DNA of 6,705 nt from Gammaproteobacteria bacterium (lineage in GTDB: Bacteria > Pseudomonadota > Gammaproteobacteria > Pseudomonadales > Azotimanducaceae), in contig JAPUJX010000543.1 in assembly GCA_027295975.1 (NCBI GenBank), positions 1 to 6,705 of the forward strand, given 5' to 3'. Each line of letters begins with the position of its first letter. Positions within the stretch are counted from its first letter, which is position 1. The notes below the pieces were generated by a model. It worked only from the letters and a program-made list of their open reading frames with translations, was not told where the DNA came from and ran no database searches. Position numbers and translations under genes: made by a program. Positions 1 to 6,252 of the stretch are shown here, one piece after another.

Positions 1-736
1 GGTTGATCTGCCGTGCCGTGTCGCTGCTGGTTTCCGGCGGCATCCCGCTGATGATGACCACGGGAACTTTTTCCGTCGTCTCGCCCATCACCAGGGTGGC
101 GGCTCCGGCCAGCGCATCGGCGCGGTTGATCAGGGTCACCTTGAGCTCCCGGCCATAGATATCCACGCCGCCCCGATAGTCGTCGAGTACGGTGATTCCA
201 GCCGACCCGATTGCGGTGCCGACGGTGCCCAGTCGCCAGGGCCGGTTGGCGCTGTCGGTGATCAGTACCGCGATTTTCCTGGCCAGCCGTTCGTCCAGCT
301 CCGTTTTGAGGCGCGCGGCGGAAGCGTCGGGATCTTTCGGTAACAACAGCGCGTTTTCGACGCTGCCGTGTTCGATGTTGGACTGATCCACCCCTGCATG
401 GGCGCCAACGAGCCCGAGCCGGTGACGCATGATCAGCACCCCCGGTTTCTTCCGCAGGAGGTCCGTCGACTCATTGAGGATCAGCTCAACCAGGCGGGGG
501 TCTTTATCGGTTTCTCTGGCGAGCTCGATAGCCCGTGCACTCGGGGTAATGTCCGCGAGGGACACCATTTGTCCTTCGGCCTTCGAGATGATCTTCTGCG
601 CGATACACACGATGTCTCCATCGACGAGTTGGATACTGGCAGCCCCGAGGGCATTGGCGATGATAACCGCAAGATCGTCTCCGGCCTCGATCATCGGGAT
701 GCCCGGCAGGGGGACGACCGAAAACCCGGGTTTCAT
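1..736 (-). CDS. cofE: Coenzyme F420-0:L-glutamate ligase (CofE), 3' end cut by window edge
   Basis: Catalyses GTP-dependent addition of L-glutamate to F420-0, building the gamma-glutamyl tail of the deazaflavin cofactor F420 in the cytoplasm. I translated the minus strand from the ATG at 736-734 and it stays open for 245 codons to the edge. Family motifs visible in order are GIP near residue 12, GDIVCIAQKIISKAEG (40-55), KDPRLVELIL (78-87), GAHAGVDQSN (111-120), LLPKDPDASA (131-140), TDSANRPWRLGTVGTAIG (160-177), and DDYRGGVDIYGREL (185-198). Archaeal CofE is about 250 residues, so little is missing unless a C-terminal domain follows, as in mycobacterial FbiB with its nitroreductase-like half; the window cannot tell. 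The TDS-x-x-RPWR segment has Ala-Asn where many homologues have Phe-Gly. The start overlaps the npdG stop by 4 bp (ATGA), implying translational coupling. The family call is secure. Confidence 0.9.
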   Translation of the reverse strand, partial: MKPGFSVVPLPGIPMIEAGDDLAVIIANALGAASIQLVDGDIVCIAQKIISKAEGQMVSLADITPSARAIELARETDKDPRLVELILNESTDLLRKKPGVLIMRHRLGLVGAHAGVDQSNIEHGSVENALLLPKDPDASAARLKTELDERLARKIAVLITDSANRPWRLGTVGTAIGSAGITVLDDYRGGVDIYGRELKVTLINRADALAGAATLVMGETTEKVPVVIISGMPPETSSDTARQIN

Positions 737-1413
737 GAGTGATCCGCCTGGCCGACGATCTTGATGCCGGAGTGGGAGATGTCGTGACGGCGATTGATCT
801 GGATGAGGATCGACGTCAGAGCCTCGGCAGCCGCGGAGTTTTCGACCGGACCGGCGTGCCAGGCGGTCATGCCGGCTTCCTCGGCGAGCTGGATCACCTT
901 GTCGCGGGCAACCTTTTTGTTTCCCGCGACGAGCACGTCACATTCTATGTGTACGTCCTGCTGAAGAAGGTGGGCGGCGATGTTCTGAAATGCGGTAACC
1001 ACCATGACGTCTTCGCCCAGTAGATCCTGGGCCCTTTTACCAGCGCTGCCTTCCCGTGGTAGCTGAACCGTGCCGACCTTCGGTGGCACCAGAGGAACCG
1101 TAACATCGATGAGAATTTTGCCGGTCAGCGCGGTTTTGACACCGCCGAGGGTTGCTAGCTGGTGTTCGGCTGGTACGGTGAGCACCACGATGTCACCCGC
1201 GGCGGCGGCGTCGGCGTTGACCATGGCGTCGGCCGGGGTTTCGGGACTGATCAATTGCAGATTCGCAACGGCGTTACGGGCTTTCTCGAGGGTGCGCGAG
1301 CCGATGACGATCTTGTAACCGGCCTTCGACCAGCGCATCGCGAGGCCCGTGCCGAGATCCCCGGTGCCGCCCAGGATGGCGATAGTTTCTCTGTTGGCCT
1401 GGATATCTACCAT
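733..1413 (-). CDS. npdG: NADPH-dependent F420 reductase (F420H2:NADP+ oxidoreductase)
   Basis: Transfers hydride between NADP(H) and coenzyme F420; in bacteria it usually makes F420H2 from NADPH. The 226-residue length fits the family. It has a Rossmann nucleotide-binding loop GGTGDLGTGLA (residues 15-25), then IGSR (37-40), whose Ser-Arg is the usual NADP 2'-phosphate contact. Family segments VVLTVPAEHQ, DVTVPLVPPKVG, VVTAFQNIAAHLL, and a C-terminal AGPVENSAAAEALT-type stretch follow. The start is the ATG at 1413-1411, a few residues before the first beta strand, with AGGAG about 12 nt upstream on the minus strand. It is the first gene of the operon and its TGA overlaps the cofE ATG. Pairing with cofE makes the F420 assignment much firmer than the fold alone, since related folds occur in other NADP oxidoreductases. 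Confidence 0.9.
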   Translation of the reverse strand: MVDIQANRETIAILGGTGDLGTGLAMRWSKAGYKIVIGSRTLEKARNAVANLQLISPETPADAMVNADAAAAGDIVVLTVPAEHQLATLGGVKTALTGKILIDVTVPLVPPKVGTVQLPREGSAGKRAQDLLGEDVMVVTAFQNIAAHLLQQDVHIECDVLVAGNKKVARDKVIQLAEEAGMTAWHAGPVENSAAAEALTSILIQINRRHDISHSGIKIVGQADHS

Positions 1414-1465
1414 GGATTGATGACGCTCCTGTATGTGGAAGGGTGTCAGTGGCTAAAGGCGGGCG

Positions 1466-1495
1466 ATTATGCCGTCAACCGAGTTCCGGTGGTAC
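1466..1495 (-). promoter_or_regulatory. Possible promoter of npdG-cofE
   Basis: On the minus strand a CATAAT hexamer (1471-1466) matches the sigma-70 -10 consensus at five of six bases. A weak -35 candidate GTACCA (1495-1490, three of six) lies 18 bp upstream. The implied leader is about 45 nt, with an AGGAG before the npdG start. This is a by-eye consensus match and could be chance. Confidence 0.25.
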
Positions 1496-1544
1496 TCCTC
1501 GAGGCATGTCAGCCGGCGGCTGAGCGTGTAGGCGCGGAAGTCTT

Positions 1545-1573
1545 GTAACCGTGGCGTAACTAGTGTCCTCTAG
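1545..1573. promoter_or_regulatory. Possible regulator binding region in the divergent spacer
   Basis: The 202-bp spacer 1414-1615 holds no plausible gene. Within it, GTAAC occurs twice in direct orientation (1545-1549 and 1556-1560), 11 bp apart start to start, which is about one helical turn. CTAG also occurs twice (1560-1563 and 1570-1573), 10 bp apart. Helically phased short repeats are compatible with an operator for one or both divergent operons, for instance for the AraC-type protein encoded at the right end, but the repeats are short. I found no convincing -35/-10 pair for the plus-strand operon. Confidence 0.2.
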
Positions 1574-1604
1574 CATAAGGGTTGGGTAGCTAAGCAAAAA
1601 AATC

Positions 1605-1618
1605 GGTGGATCGGATTG
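1605..1618 (+). promoter_or_regulatory. Ribosome binding site and TTG start of the first flavoprotein
   Basis: GGTGGA (1605-1610) lies 5 nt before TTG (1616-1618). The frame is closed by a TAG at 1571-1573, and no ATG or GTG lies in frame between that stop and the first beta strand of the dinucleotide fold. TTG is therefore the only start that keeps the whole FAD-binding motif. A GTG at 1606 is in another frame. Confidence 0.6.
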
Positions 1619-3160
1619 AAACGGTACGACTCGATCATTATCGGGGCAGGACACAACGGATTGGTTTGCGCGGCCTATCTGGCGCGGAGCGGTCAGCGCC
1701 TGGTTGTGCTGGAAGCATCCGAAACTGCGGGCGGGCTTGGCGCCAGCCGCGAATTCCATCCCGGTTTCCATGTTTCGGTCGCACATACGATCAACCACTT
1801 CTCTCGGAAAATAGCCTCGGACCTGAAACTCGCATCCTATGGCTTTGAGGCATCGCCGAAACTTTTGCCGACAGTTGGCCTGAGTGTCGACACAAAACAT
1901 GTCGTATTGCACCAGGACGCCATCAGCGGAACCAGCGCACGCGATTCGGAAAGTTATCACGACTACGCTCGACTCATGATGCGTTTTGCGGGCCTGTTGA
2001 GACCTTTCTGGCTCAAAACGATGCCGCGCATCGGCAACAACAGCCTCGCCGAACTGATGACCTTTGCCCACGCCGGGCTGAACCTACGCCGCCTCGGCAA
2101 GAACGATATGCGGGAATTTCTGCGGGTTGTCTCTCTTCCGGCCCGTGACCTCATGGACGAGTATTTTGACAGCGAACCGCTCAAGGCTTTGCTGAGCTGG
2201 GACGGGCTCGTTGGTTCGAAATTAGCGCCGCGATCACCGAACGGCGCCGTGCTCACGATGTTGTATCGCATGAGTGGGGAGTCGAAAGGCGCGCACGTTA
2301 TTCCAACGGGCGGGGTCAAAAGCCTGATCGAGTCTCTAATGACATCGGCTGCCACGGCGGGCGCCGAAATCAGAAGTAGTGCCGAAGTCGATCGTATATT
2401 GATCGAAGGGGGCGGGGCTGGGCTCGTTGCCAGGGGTGTGCGGCTCATCGACGGTGAAACCATAGAGGCCGACCGAGTTATTTCGGCGATCGATCCGCAA
2501 AGGACCTTCCTCGACCTGGTTGGCGTCGAGGTTCTCGATATAGGCTTCACCAACCGCATTCGACGACTGCGGTGTGATGGTTATGTCGCAAAATTACATC
2601 TCGCCCTGAATGGGTTGCCGGAGTTCGACGGACTCGGCCGACCCGATGGCCGAATGATCATTGCGCCGGATATGGATGCCATCGAATACGCCTTCGATGA
2701 CGCTAAATACGGTGAGTGCCCGCAAAACCCGGTAATGGAAATTGTCCTGCCAAGTGTGCACGACGCATCCGTCGCGCCCACCGGCCGGCACGTGCTGTCG
2801 GCTCACGTCATGTACGTGCCCTATCGAATGAAAGGGGGGTGGACCAATGCGGCGCGTGATCTGATCTGCGAACGGGCCATCGATACAATCGCTCGATATG
2901 CGCCGCGTATACGCGAGCACATCGAGCATCGGGAATTGCTCACCCCCATGGACCTCGAGCAGATATTCCGGGTGACCGGCGGCCACTGGCATCACACCGA
3001 ATTTGCCATGGATCAGTTACTCATGATGCGGCCGACCTATGAAGCCGCCCAGTACCGCACGCCAATACCCGGTCTGTTCCTGTGCGGTGCCGGATGCCAT
3101 CCGGGCGGCGGCTTGATGGGCGGCGCGGGACACAACGCCGCGGTTGAAATTCTTCGATGA
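1616..3160 (+). CDS. FAD-dependent oxidoreductase, phytoene dehydrogenase/PYROXD2-like (COG1233), copy 1
   Basis: A soluble flavoprotein of 514 residues, a normal length for bacterial CrtI/PYROXD2-type enzymes. The N-terminal Rossmann fold carries YDSIIIGAGHNGLVCAAYLA, with GAGHNG at residues 10-15, and VVLEAS with the ribose-binding Glu at 33. A second FAD-contact region is the RVISAIDPQRTF stretch mid-protein. The C-terminus has MDQLLMMRP, AAQYRTPIPGLFLCGAG, then CHPGGGLMGGAGHNAA, the conserved segment that closes over the flavin. No membrane segment or signal peptide is seen. The start is TTG. It is first in the plus-strand operon and overlaps the next, paralogous gene by 4 bp (ATGA), which suggests coupled translation and perhaps a two-subunit enzyme. 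The substrate is unknown: the family includes carotenoid desaturases, amine-oxidase-like and uncharacterised enzymes. With no carotenoid genes here and a GcvT-like neighbour, oxidation of a small methylated compound is a better guess than carotenoid desaturation. Confidence 0.85.
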   Translation: MKRYDSIIIGAGHNGLVCAAYLARSGQRLVVLEASETAGGLGASREFHPGFHVSVAHTINHFSRKIASDLKLASYGFEASPKLLPTVGLSVDTKHVVLHQDAISGTSARDSESYHDYARLMMRFAGLLRPFWLKTMPRIGNNSLAELMTFAHAGLNLRRLGKNDMREFLRVVSLPARDLMDEYFDSEPLKALLSWDGLVGSKLAPRSPNGAVLTMLYRMSGESKGAHVIPTGGVKSLIESLMTSAATAGAEIRSSAEVDRILIEGGGAGLVARGVRLIDGETIEADRVISAIDPQRTFLDLVGVEVLDIGFTNRIRRLRCDGYVAKLHLALNGLPEFDGLGRPDGRMIIAPDMDAIEYAFDDAKYGECPQNPVMEIVLPSVHDASVAPTGRHVLSAHVMYVPYRMKGGWTNAARDLICERAIDTIARYAPRIREHIEHRELLTPMDLEQIFRVTGGHWHHTEFAMDQLLMMRPTYEAAQYRTPIPGLFLCGAGCHPGGGLMGGAGHNAAVEILR

Positions 3161-4662
3161 ACAACTACGACGCAATCATCATCGGCGCCGGGCACAATGG
3201 TCTGACGAATGCCGCATACCTGGCGAAGGCCGGGTTGAACGTGGTCGTGCTCGAGAAGAACGACTACATCGGCGGTGCGGCTGTTTCCCGGGAGCTTCAC
3301 GAGGGTTGGATTTACTCGAGTTGTTCGTATGTCTGCAGCATGATGCGGCAGGCGTTACACCGCGACCTGGACCTCTCCCGGCACGGTCTATTACTGGTGC
3401 CGTACCTCGGAACCATCAATTTCGGCGATGGGGGCGAGAGACTGTTTTCCTACCACGATGGAGAGGCAGCGCGCCTCGAACTAAAACGTCATTCGCCCCA
3501 CGACGCCGACGCGATGTTTCGCTTTCGGGCGGACCTCACGCGTTACTCCCTGCTCATCCGCAAAACACTTCTGCGCACACCACCGGATCCGACGTCGTTT
3601 CGACCGCGGGATATCCACGAACTCCTTTTTCTCGCCAGGCAGTTCTGGGCTCTGGGCGAAAAACAGATATACGAATATGTCCGCTTCTTCACGATGAGTG
3701 CGGCCGAGTACCTCGAAGATTATTTCGAGAACGACCTGATCAAAGCCGCCATGGCGAGTCCCGGCATCATCGGTACCGCCCTTGGCGTTTACTCGCCCGG
3801 CTCCTCGTATATCCTGCTGCATCACGTCATGGGTGATGTCGATGGCAGCATCGGCGCATGGGGTCTCGCCCGTGGTGGCATGGGCGCCATTTCAGACGCT
3901 ATAGCGAATGCTCTCAAGGAACACGGTGGAGAGATTCGAACCGGAGCGGGTGTGCAGAAGGTGCTCGTGAACAACCGCAAGGCCGTCGGTGTAGTCCTCG
4001 AGAACGGGGACCAAATCGGGGCCGGTATCGTCGTTTCGAACCTGGATGCAAGGCGTACCTTCACTCGCATCATGGACAGGAACGACCTGCCCGATGGCAT
4101 CTTTGAGAAAGCCGTCAACTTCAAGATTCGCGGTTCGTCCGGCAAGGTCAATATCGCCCTGTCGGGGATGCCGAAATTCACCCATGTACCGGAGAACCGT
4201 TACATCGCTCGCGGCGGACAGGGCTTCGCGGGCTCGCTGGAAACCATGGAGCGCGCTTACGATTGCTGGAAGCGTGGCCGCTGGTCCGATGATCCGTTTA
4301 TCGAATCCGTCATACCGTCGGCATGGGATCCCACCGTCGCGCCTCCCGGCAAGCACTGGATGTCGAACTTTGTCCAGTACTGCCCGCCGGAACTCGCTGA
4401 TGGACCCTGGACGCCGGAAAAACGCGATCAATTTGGCCAGACGGTGGTTGACAAGATCGAACGTTACAGCCCGGGGTTCAAGGATCTGATCGTGCACATG
4501 GAGGTTCGCACCCCCCATGAAATCGAACAGGAGATTGGACTGACAGAGGGCAATATTTTCCAGGGGGAGCTTACCGTCGATCAGTTGCTGTTCAACCGGC
4601 CGTTTCCCGGTTATGCGCAATACCGTATGCCGGGTAAAAAACTCTATATGTGCGGTTCATAG
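3157..4662 (+). CDS. FAD-dependent oxidoreductase, PYROXD2-like (COG1233), copy 2, cut short by an in-frame amber codon
   Basis: Paralogue of the preceding gene, starting with the ATG at 3157-3159 inside the previous stop. The N-terminus YDAIIIGAGHNGLTNAAYLA has GAGHNG at residues 10-15 and VVVLEK with Glu33. A central RGGMGAISDAIANAL and IVVSNLDARRTF follow, then GLTEGNIFQGELTVDQLLF, FNRPFPGYAQYRMPG and KKLYMCGS. All are typical of the family and closer to its consensus than copy 1. The frame stops at TAG (4660-4662, codon 502), directly after CGS and before THPGGG. Continuing in frame gives 37 more family-like codons to TAA at 4774-4776, so the intact protein would be 539 residues. The 501-residue product lacks the last flavin-binding segment and is probably inactive. 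Causes to separate are a nonsense substitution (TCG to TAG would fit the usual Ser), a sequencing error, or readthrough. Confidence 0.85.
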   Translation: MNNYDAIIIGAGHNGLTNAAYLAKAGLNVVVLEKNDYIGGAAVSRELHEGWIYSSCSYVCSMMRQALHRDLDLSRHGLLLVPYLGTINFGDGGERLFSYHDGEAARLELKRHSPHDADAMFRFRADLTRYSLLIRKTLLRTPPDPTSFRPRDIHELLFLARQFWALGEKQIYEYVRFFTMSAAEYLEDYFENDLIKAAMASPGIIGTALGVYSPGSSYILLHHVMGDVDGSIGAWGLARGGMGAISDAIANALKEHGGEIRTGAGVQKVLVNNRKAVGVVLENGDQIGAGIVVSNLDARRTFTRIMDRNDLPDGIFEKAVNFKIRGSSGKVNIALSGMPKFTHVPENRYIARGGQGFAGSLETMERAYDCWKRGRWSDDPFIESVIPSAWDPTVAPPGKHWMSNFVQYCPPELADGPWTPEKRDQFGQTVVDKIERYSPGFKDLIVHMEVRTPHEIEQEIGLTEGNIFQGELTVDQLLFNRPFPGYAQYRMPGKKLYMCGS

Positions 4663-4776
4663 ACCCATCCGGGTGGGGGTGTCTCGGCGGCGTGCGGTGC
4701 GAATGCCGCGCGCGAAATACTCATCGATCTGCGACGTCCCAATACGGTTCCCGATGACGACTTTTATGACGAATAA
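4663..4776 (+). pseudogene. Detached C-terminal segment of the copy 2 flavoprotein after the amber codon
   Basis: In the frame of the upstream gene, this stretch encodes THPGGGVSAACGANAAREIL followed by an acidic tail ending DDDFYDE and a TAA. It matches the C-terminal flavin motif that copy 1 keeps intact (CHPGGGLMGGAGHNAA). No start codon or ribosome site of its own is apparent, so it is the severed end of one gene and not a separate one. The sequence shows no sign of drift, which implies that the stop is very recent, erroneous or suppressed. Confidence 0.8.
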
Positions 4777-4779
4777 GGT

Positions 4780-5976
4780 ATGAATACCACGGACCCGTAT
4801 GCCGGCGAACGCCTGCAGGAATCGCCTTTCCATCCCAGGCTGCAGGCTCTGAACATCCGCAACGCATGGGCGTCGTGGAACGGTTATAAATTCGCCGAGT
4901 ATTATTACGACGCGGAGTACGAGTATTTTTGCGTTCGCAACTCCTGCGGTACCTATGACATCTCCCCGATGCAGAAATATGAAATTAGTGGTCCTGATGC
5001 CGAGGCCATGTTGAACCGGATGGTCACGAGAGACGTGGCGAAGATCAAGCTCAATCGCGTTGCCTACTGTGTCTGGTGTACCGATGAAGGGCGAATGATC
5101 GACGATGGAACCATATTCAAACTGTCCAGCGACAAGTTCATGTTGACCTGCGGCAGCCCGTGCAGCGCCTGGTTGGAAAAAAGCGTTTTTGGCTTCGATG
5201 GCGTGAAGGTAGCCGACGTGACGGACAACTTAGCGGCACTCTCCGTGCAGGGGCCAACCTCCTGCGCTGTGCTCAAAAACATGGGACTGATTGGTATCGA
5301 CGCCGCAAAACGATTCGACATAATGCGCTTTCCCTTCCACGGCGACACTCTCATGGTGTCGCGTACGGGTTTTACCGGTGATCTGGGTTACGAACTCTGG
5401 ATTCGGCCCGCACTCGCGCTGGAGTTGTGGGATGAACTTTATGCGGCGGGCGCAGATTACGGCATACAGCCCTACGGCGAGGTTGCAACCAACATGGCCC
5501 GCCTCGAGGCCGCTTTCATCATGCCCGCGATGGAATTCAACGAGGCGCTCAGGACCGTTCACTTCGAACATGACCAGACGCCGTTCGAATTGAATCTGGG
5601 CTGGCTGGTGGACTTCGACAAACCGCATTTCAGTGGTCGAAGTGCATTGTTGAGAGAGAAAAAACGGGGTTCGCAATACGCGTTGACCAAACTCGACATT
5701 GAGGGCAATAAACCGGCCGAGGGCTCTTACATCTACAAAAACAAACGCTGTACCCGGAAGATTGGCTACGTTACCTCGGCCATGTGGTCTCCCGCGGTAA
5801 AGGCGAACATCGCGCTGGCCATGATCAGGACAGAACACCTGCAAGGTCAGTTGTGGGCGGAAATTTACTACGAAAAGGAACTGCGCCAGTACAGCCGTGT
5901 CGCAAGATGTACGCGCAAGGAAAAACCCTTCTGGGCACCGGCCCGGGCCCGTGTTACACCGCCGCCCGATTATTAG
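4780..5976 (+). CDS. GcvT-family aminomethyltransferase-like protein (tetrahydrofolate-dependent one-carbon transfer)
   Basis: A protein of 398 residues, slightly longer than glycine-cleavage T protein (about 365). GcvT landmarks in order are the N-terminal folate-binding domain with YDISPMQKYEISGPDAE (59-75), DEGRMIDDGTIF (102-113) holding the conserved Asp-Asp (108-109) at the family's catalytic-Asp position, ALSVQGPTS (153-161), SRTGFTGDLGYELWI (194-208), RLEAAF (241-246), and LGWLVDFDKPHFSGRSAL (273-290). The C-terminal beta-barrel domain has KIGYVTSAMWSP (327-338) and IALAMI (344-349). The family binds tetrahydrofolate and accepts a methylene or methyl group. No gcvH or gcvP is near, so glycine cleavage is unlikely; dimethylglycine/sarcosine-type, DMSP or O-demethylation are possibilities. 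The start lies 3 nt after the TAA that would end the full-length flavoprotein, with only a weak AAGG touching the ATG, so translation probably depends on coupling. It ends in TAG, so amber also serves here as an ordinary stop. Confidence 0.85.
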   Translation: MNTTDPYAGERLQESPFHPRLQALNIRNAWASWNGYKFAEYYYDAEYEYFCVRNSCGTYDISPMQKYEISGPDAEAMLNRMVTRDVAKIKLNRVAYCVWCTDEGRMIDDGTIFKLSSDKFMLTCGSPCSAWLEKSVFGFDGVKVADVTDNLAALSVQGPTSCAVLKNMGLIGIDAAKRFDIMRFPFHGDTLMVSRTGFTGDLGYELWIRPALALELWDELYAAGADYGIQPYGEVATNMARLEAAFIMPAMEFNEALRTVHFEHDQTPFELNLGWLVDFDKPHFSGRSALLREKKRGSQYALTKLDIEGNKPAEGSYIYKNKRCTRKIGYVTSAMWSPAVKANIALAMIRTEHLQGQLWAEIYYEKELRQYSRVARCTRKEKPFWAPARARVTPPPDY

Positions 5977-6015
5977 CTCGCGGCACCCCACCGACCGCCA
6001 TAAGGTCAATCTTCA

Positions 6016-6045
6016 ATGACTTCTCTCACGAGCCTGCGATAGGAT
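6016..6045 (+). promoter_or_regulatory. Possible promoter with overlapping palindrome before the regulator gene
   Basis: In the 105-bp spacer after the GcvT-like gene, ATGACT (6016-6021) and TAGGAT (6040-6045) each match the sigma-70 boxes at four of six bases with 18-bp spacing. A small inverted repeat, CCTGC (6033-6037) and GCAGG (6046-6050), brackets the -10 box and could be an operator or chance. No rho-independent terminator was seen in this spacer. Confidence 0.25.
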
Positions 6046-6070
6046 GCAGGTGCTCAATAGCCTGAATGTC

Positions 6071-6076
6071 AGGGGG
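6071..6076 (+). promoter_or_regulatory. Ribosome binding site of the regulator gene
   Basis: AGGGGG lies 5 nt before the ATG at 6082-6084. It is the clearest Shine-Dalgarno site in the window and supports this start for the otherwise broken gene. Confidence 0.6.
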
Positions 6077-6081
6077 CGCTT

Positions 6082-6252
6082 ATGCGCGCGACGGAATTTG
6101 TGGAAAGTTATTTTGCTGCCTGGAACCACCGCGATCCAAAAGGCGTGGCGGACCACCTCACCGCTGACGGGATTTACTGCGACATCCCGGAGAATTTACA
6201 ACACTCCCATGACGAATTGATTACCTGGGACAGGTGGTTGACCGAACAATGA
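6082..6252 (+). pseudogene. 5' part of a SnoaL/NTF2-like regulator gene, broken at an inverted junction
   Basis: Reads 56 codons to TGA. Residues 1-48, FVESYFAAWNHRDPKGVADH and on through DELIT, look like the start of a SnoaL/NTF2-like domain, with the typical Ala-Trp-Asn and a following Asp. The last eight codons (6226-6249) are not family-like; they are antisense to the AraC-type helix-turn-helix coding sequence. The true continuation is on the minus strand from 6647 downward, where ACC (Thr48) is followed in frame by RLSDFF. Joining 6082-6225 to the minus strand 6647-6216 gives 192 residues: an NTF2-like domain, then the first half of an AraC DNA-binding domain. A separate 56-residue protein is unlikely. 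Confidence 0.7.
6168..6225 (+). repeat. Left arm of a perfect inverted repeat of at least 58 bp
   Basis: Base-for-base identical to the reverse complement of 6648-6705. It lies inside the coding sequence of the regulator's N-terminal domain. Identity ends at 6226/6647. The outer limit is unknown because the partner arm reaches the window edge. Confidence 0.95.

Noticed and set aside
1475..2071. Open frame antisense across the divergent spacer and the start of the first flavoprotein
   Set aside because: Composition is typical of an antisense shadow, no motif is seen, and it conflicts with the well-supported FAD-binding N-terminus on the plus strand.
3144..3836. 230-codon plus-strand frame overlapping the second flavoprotein
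   Set aside because: Arg/Pro-rich out-of-frame translation of the real gene; the other frame carries the full Rossmann motif.
3892..4620. Long open frame (242 codons) antisense to the second flavoprotein
   Set aside because: Shadow of a conserved gene; no start context or family motifs of its own.
4660..4662. TAG read as pyrrolysine or a reassigned codon
   Set aside because: The position is a flavin-motif residue that is normally small (Ser/Gly/Ala), no Pyl machinery is visible, and TAG ends the neighbouring GcvT-like gene. Not excluded, but a substitution or error is simpler.
4780..5976. Glycine cleavage system T protein in the strict sense
   Set aside because: No gcvH or gcvP nearby, an extended length, and the flavoprotein operon context point to a different one-carbon transfer.
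5230..6009. Long open frame (259 codons) antisense to the GcvT-like gene
   Set aside because: It lies opposite a strongly supported family member, has no recognisable domain, and GC-rich coding DNA routinely opens antisense frames.
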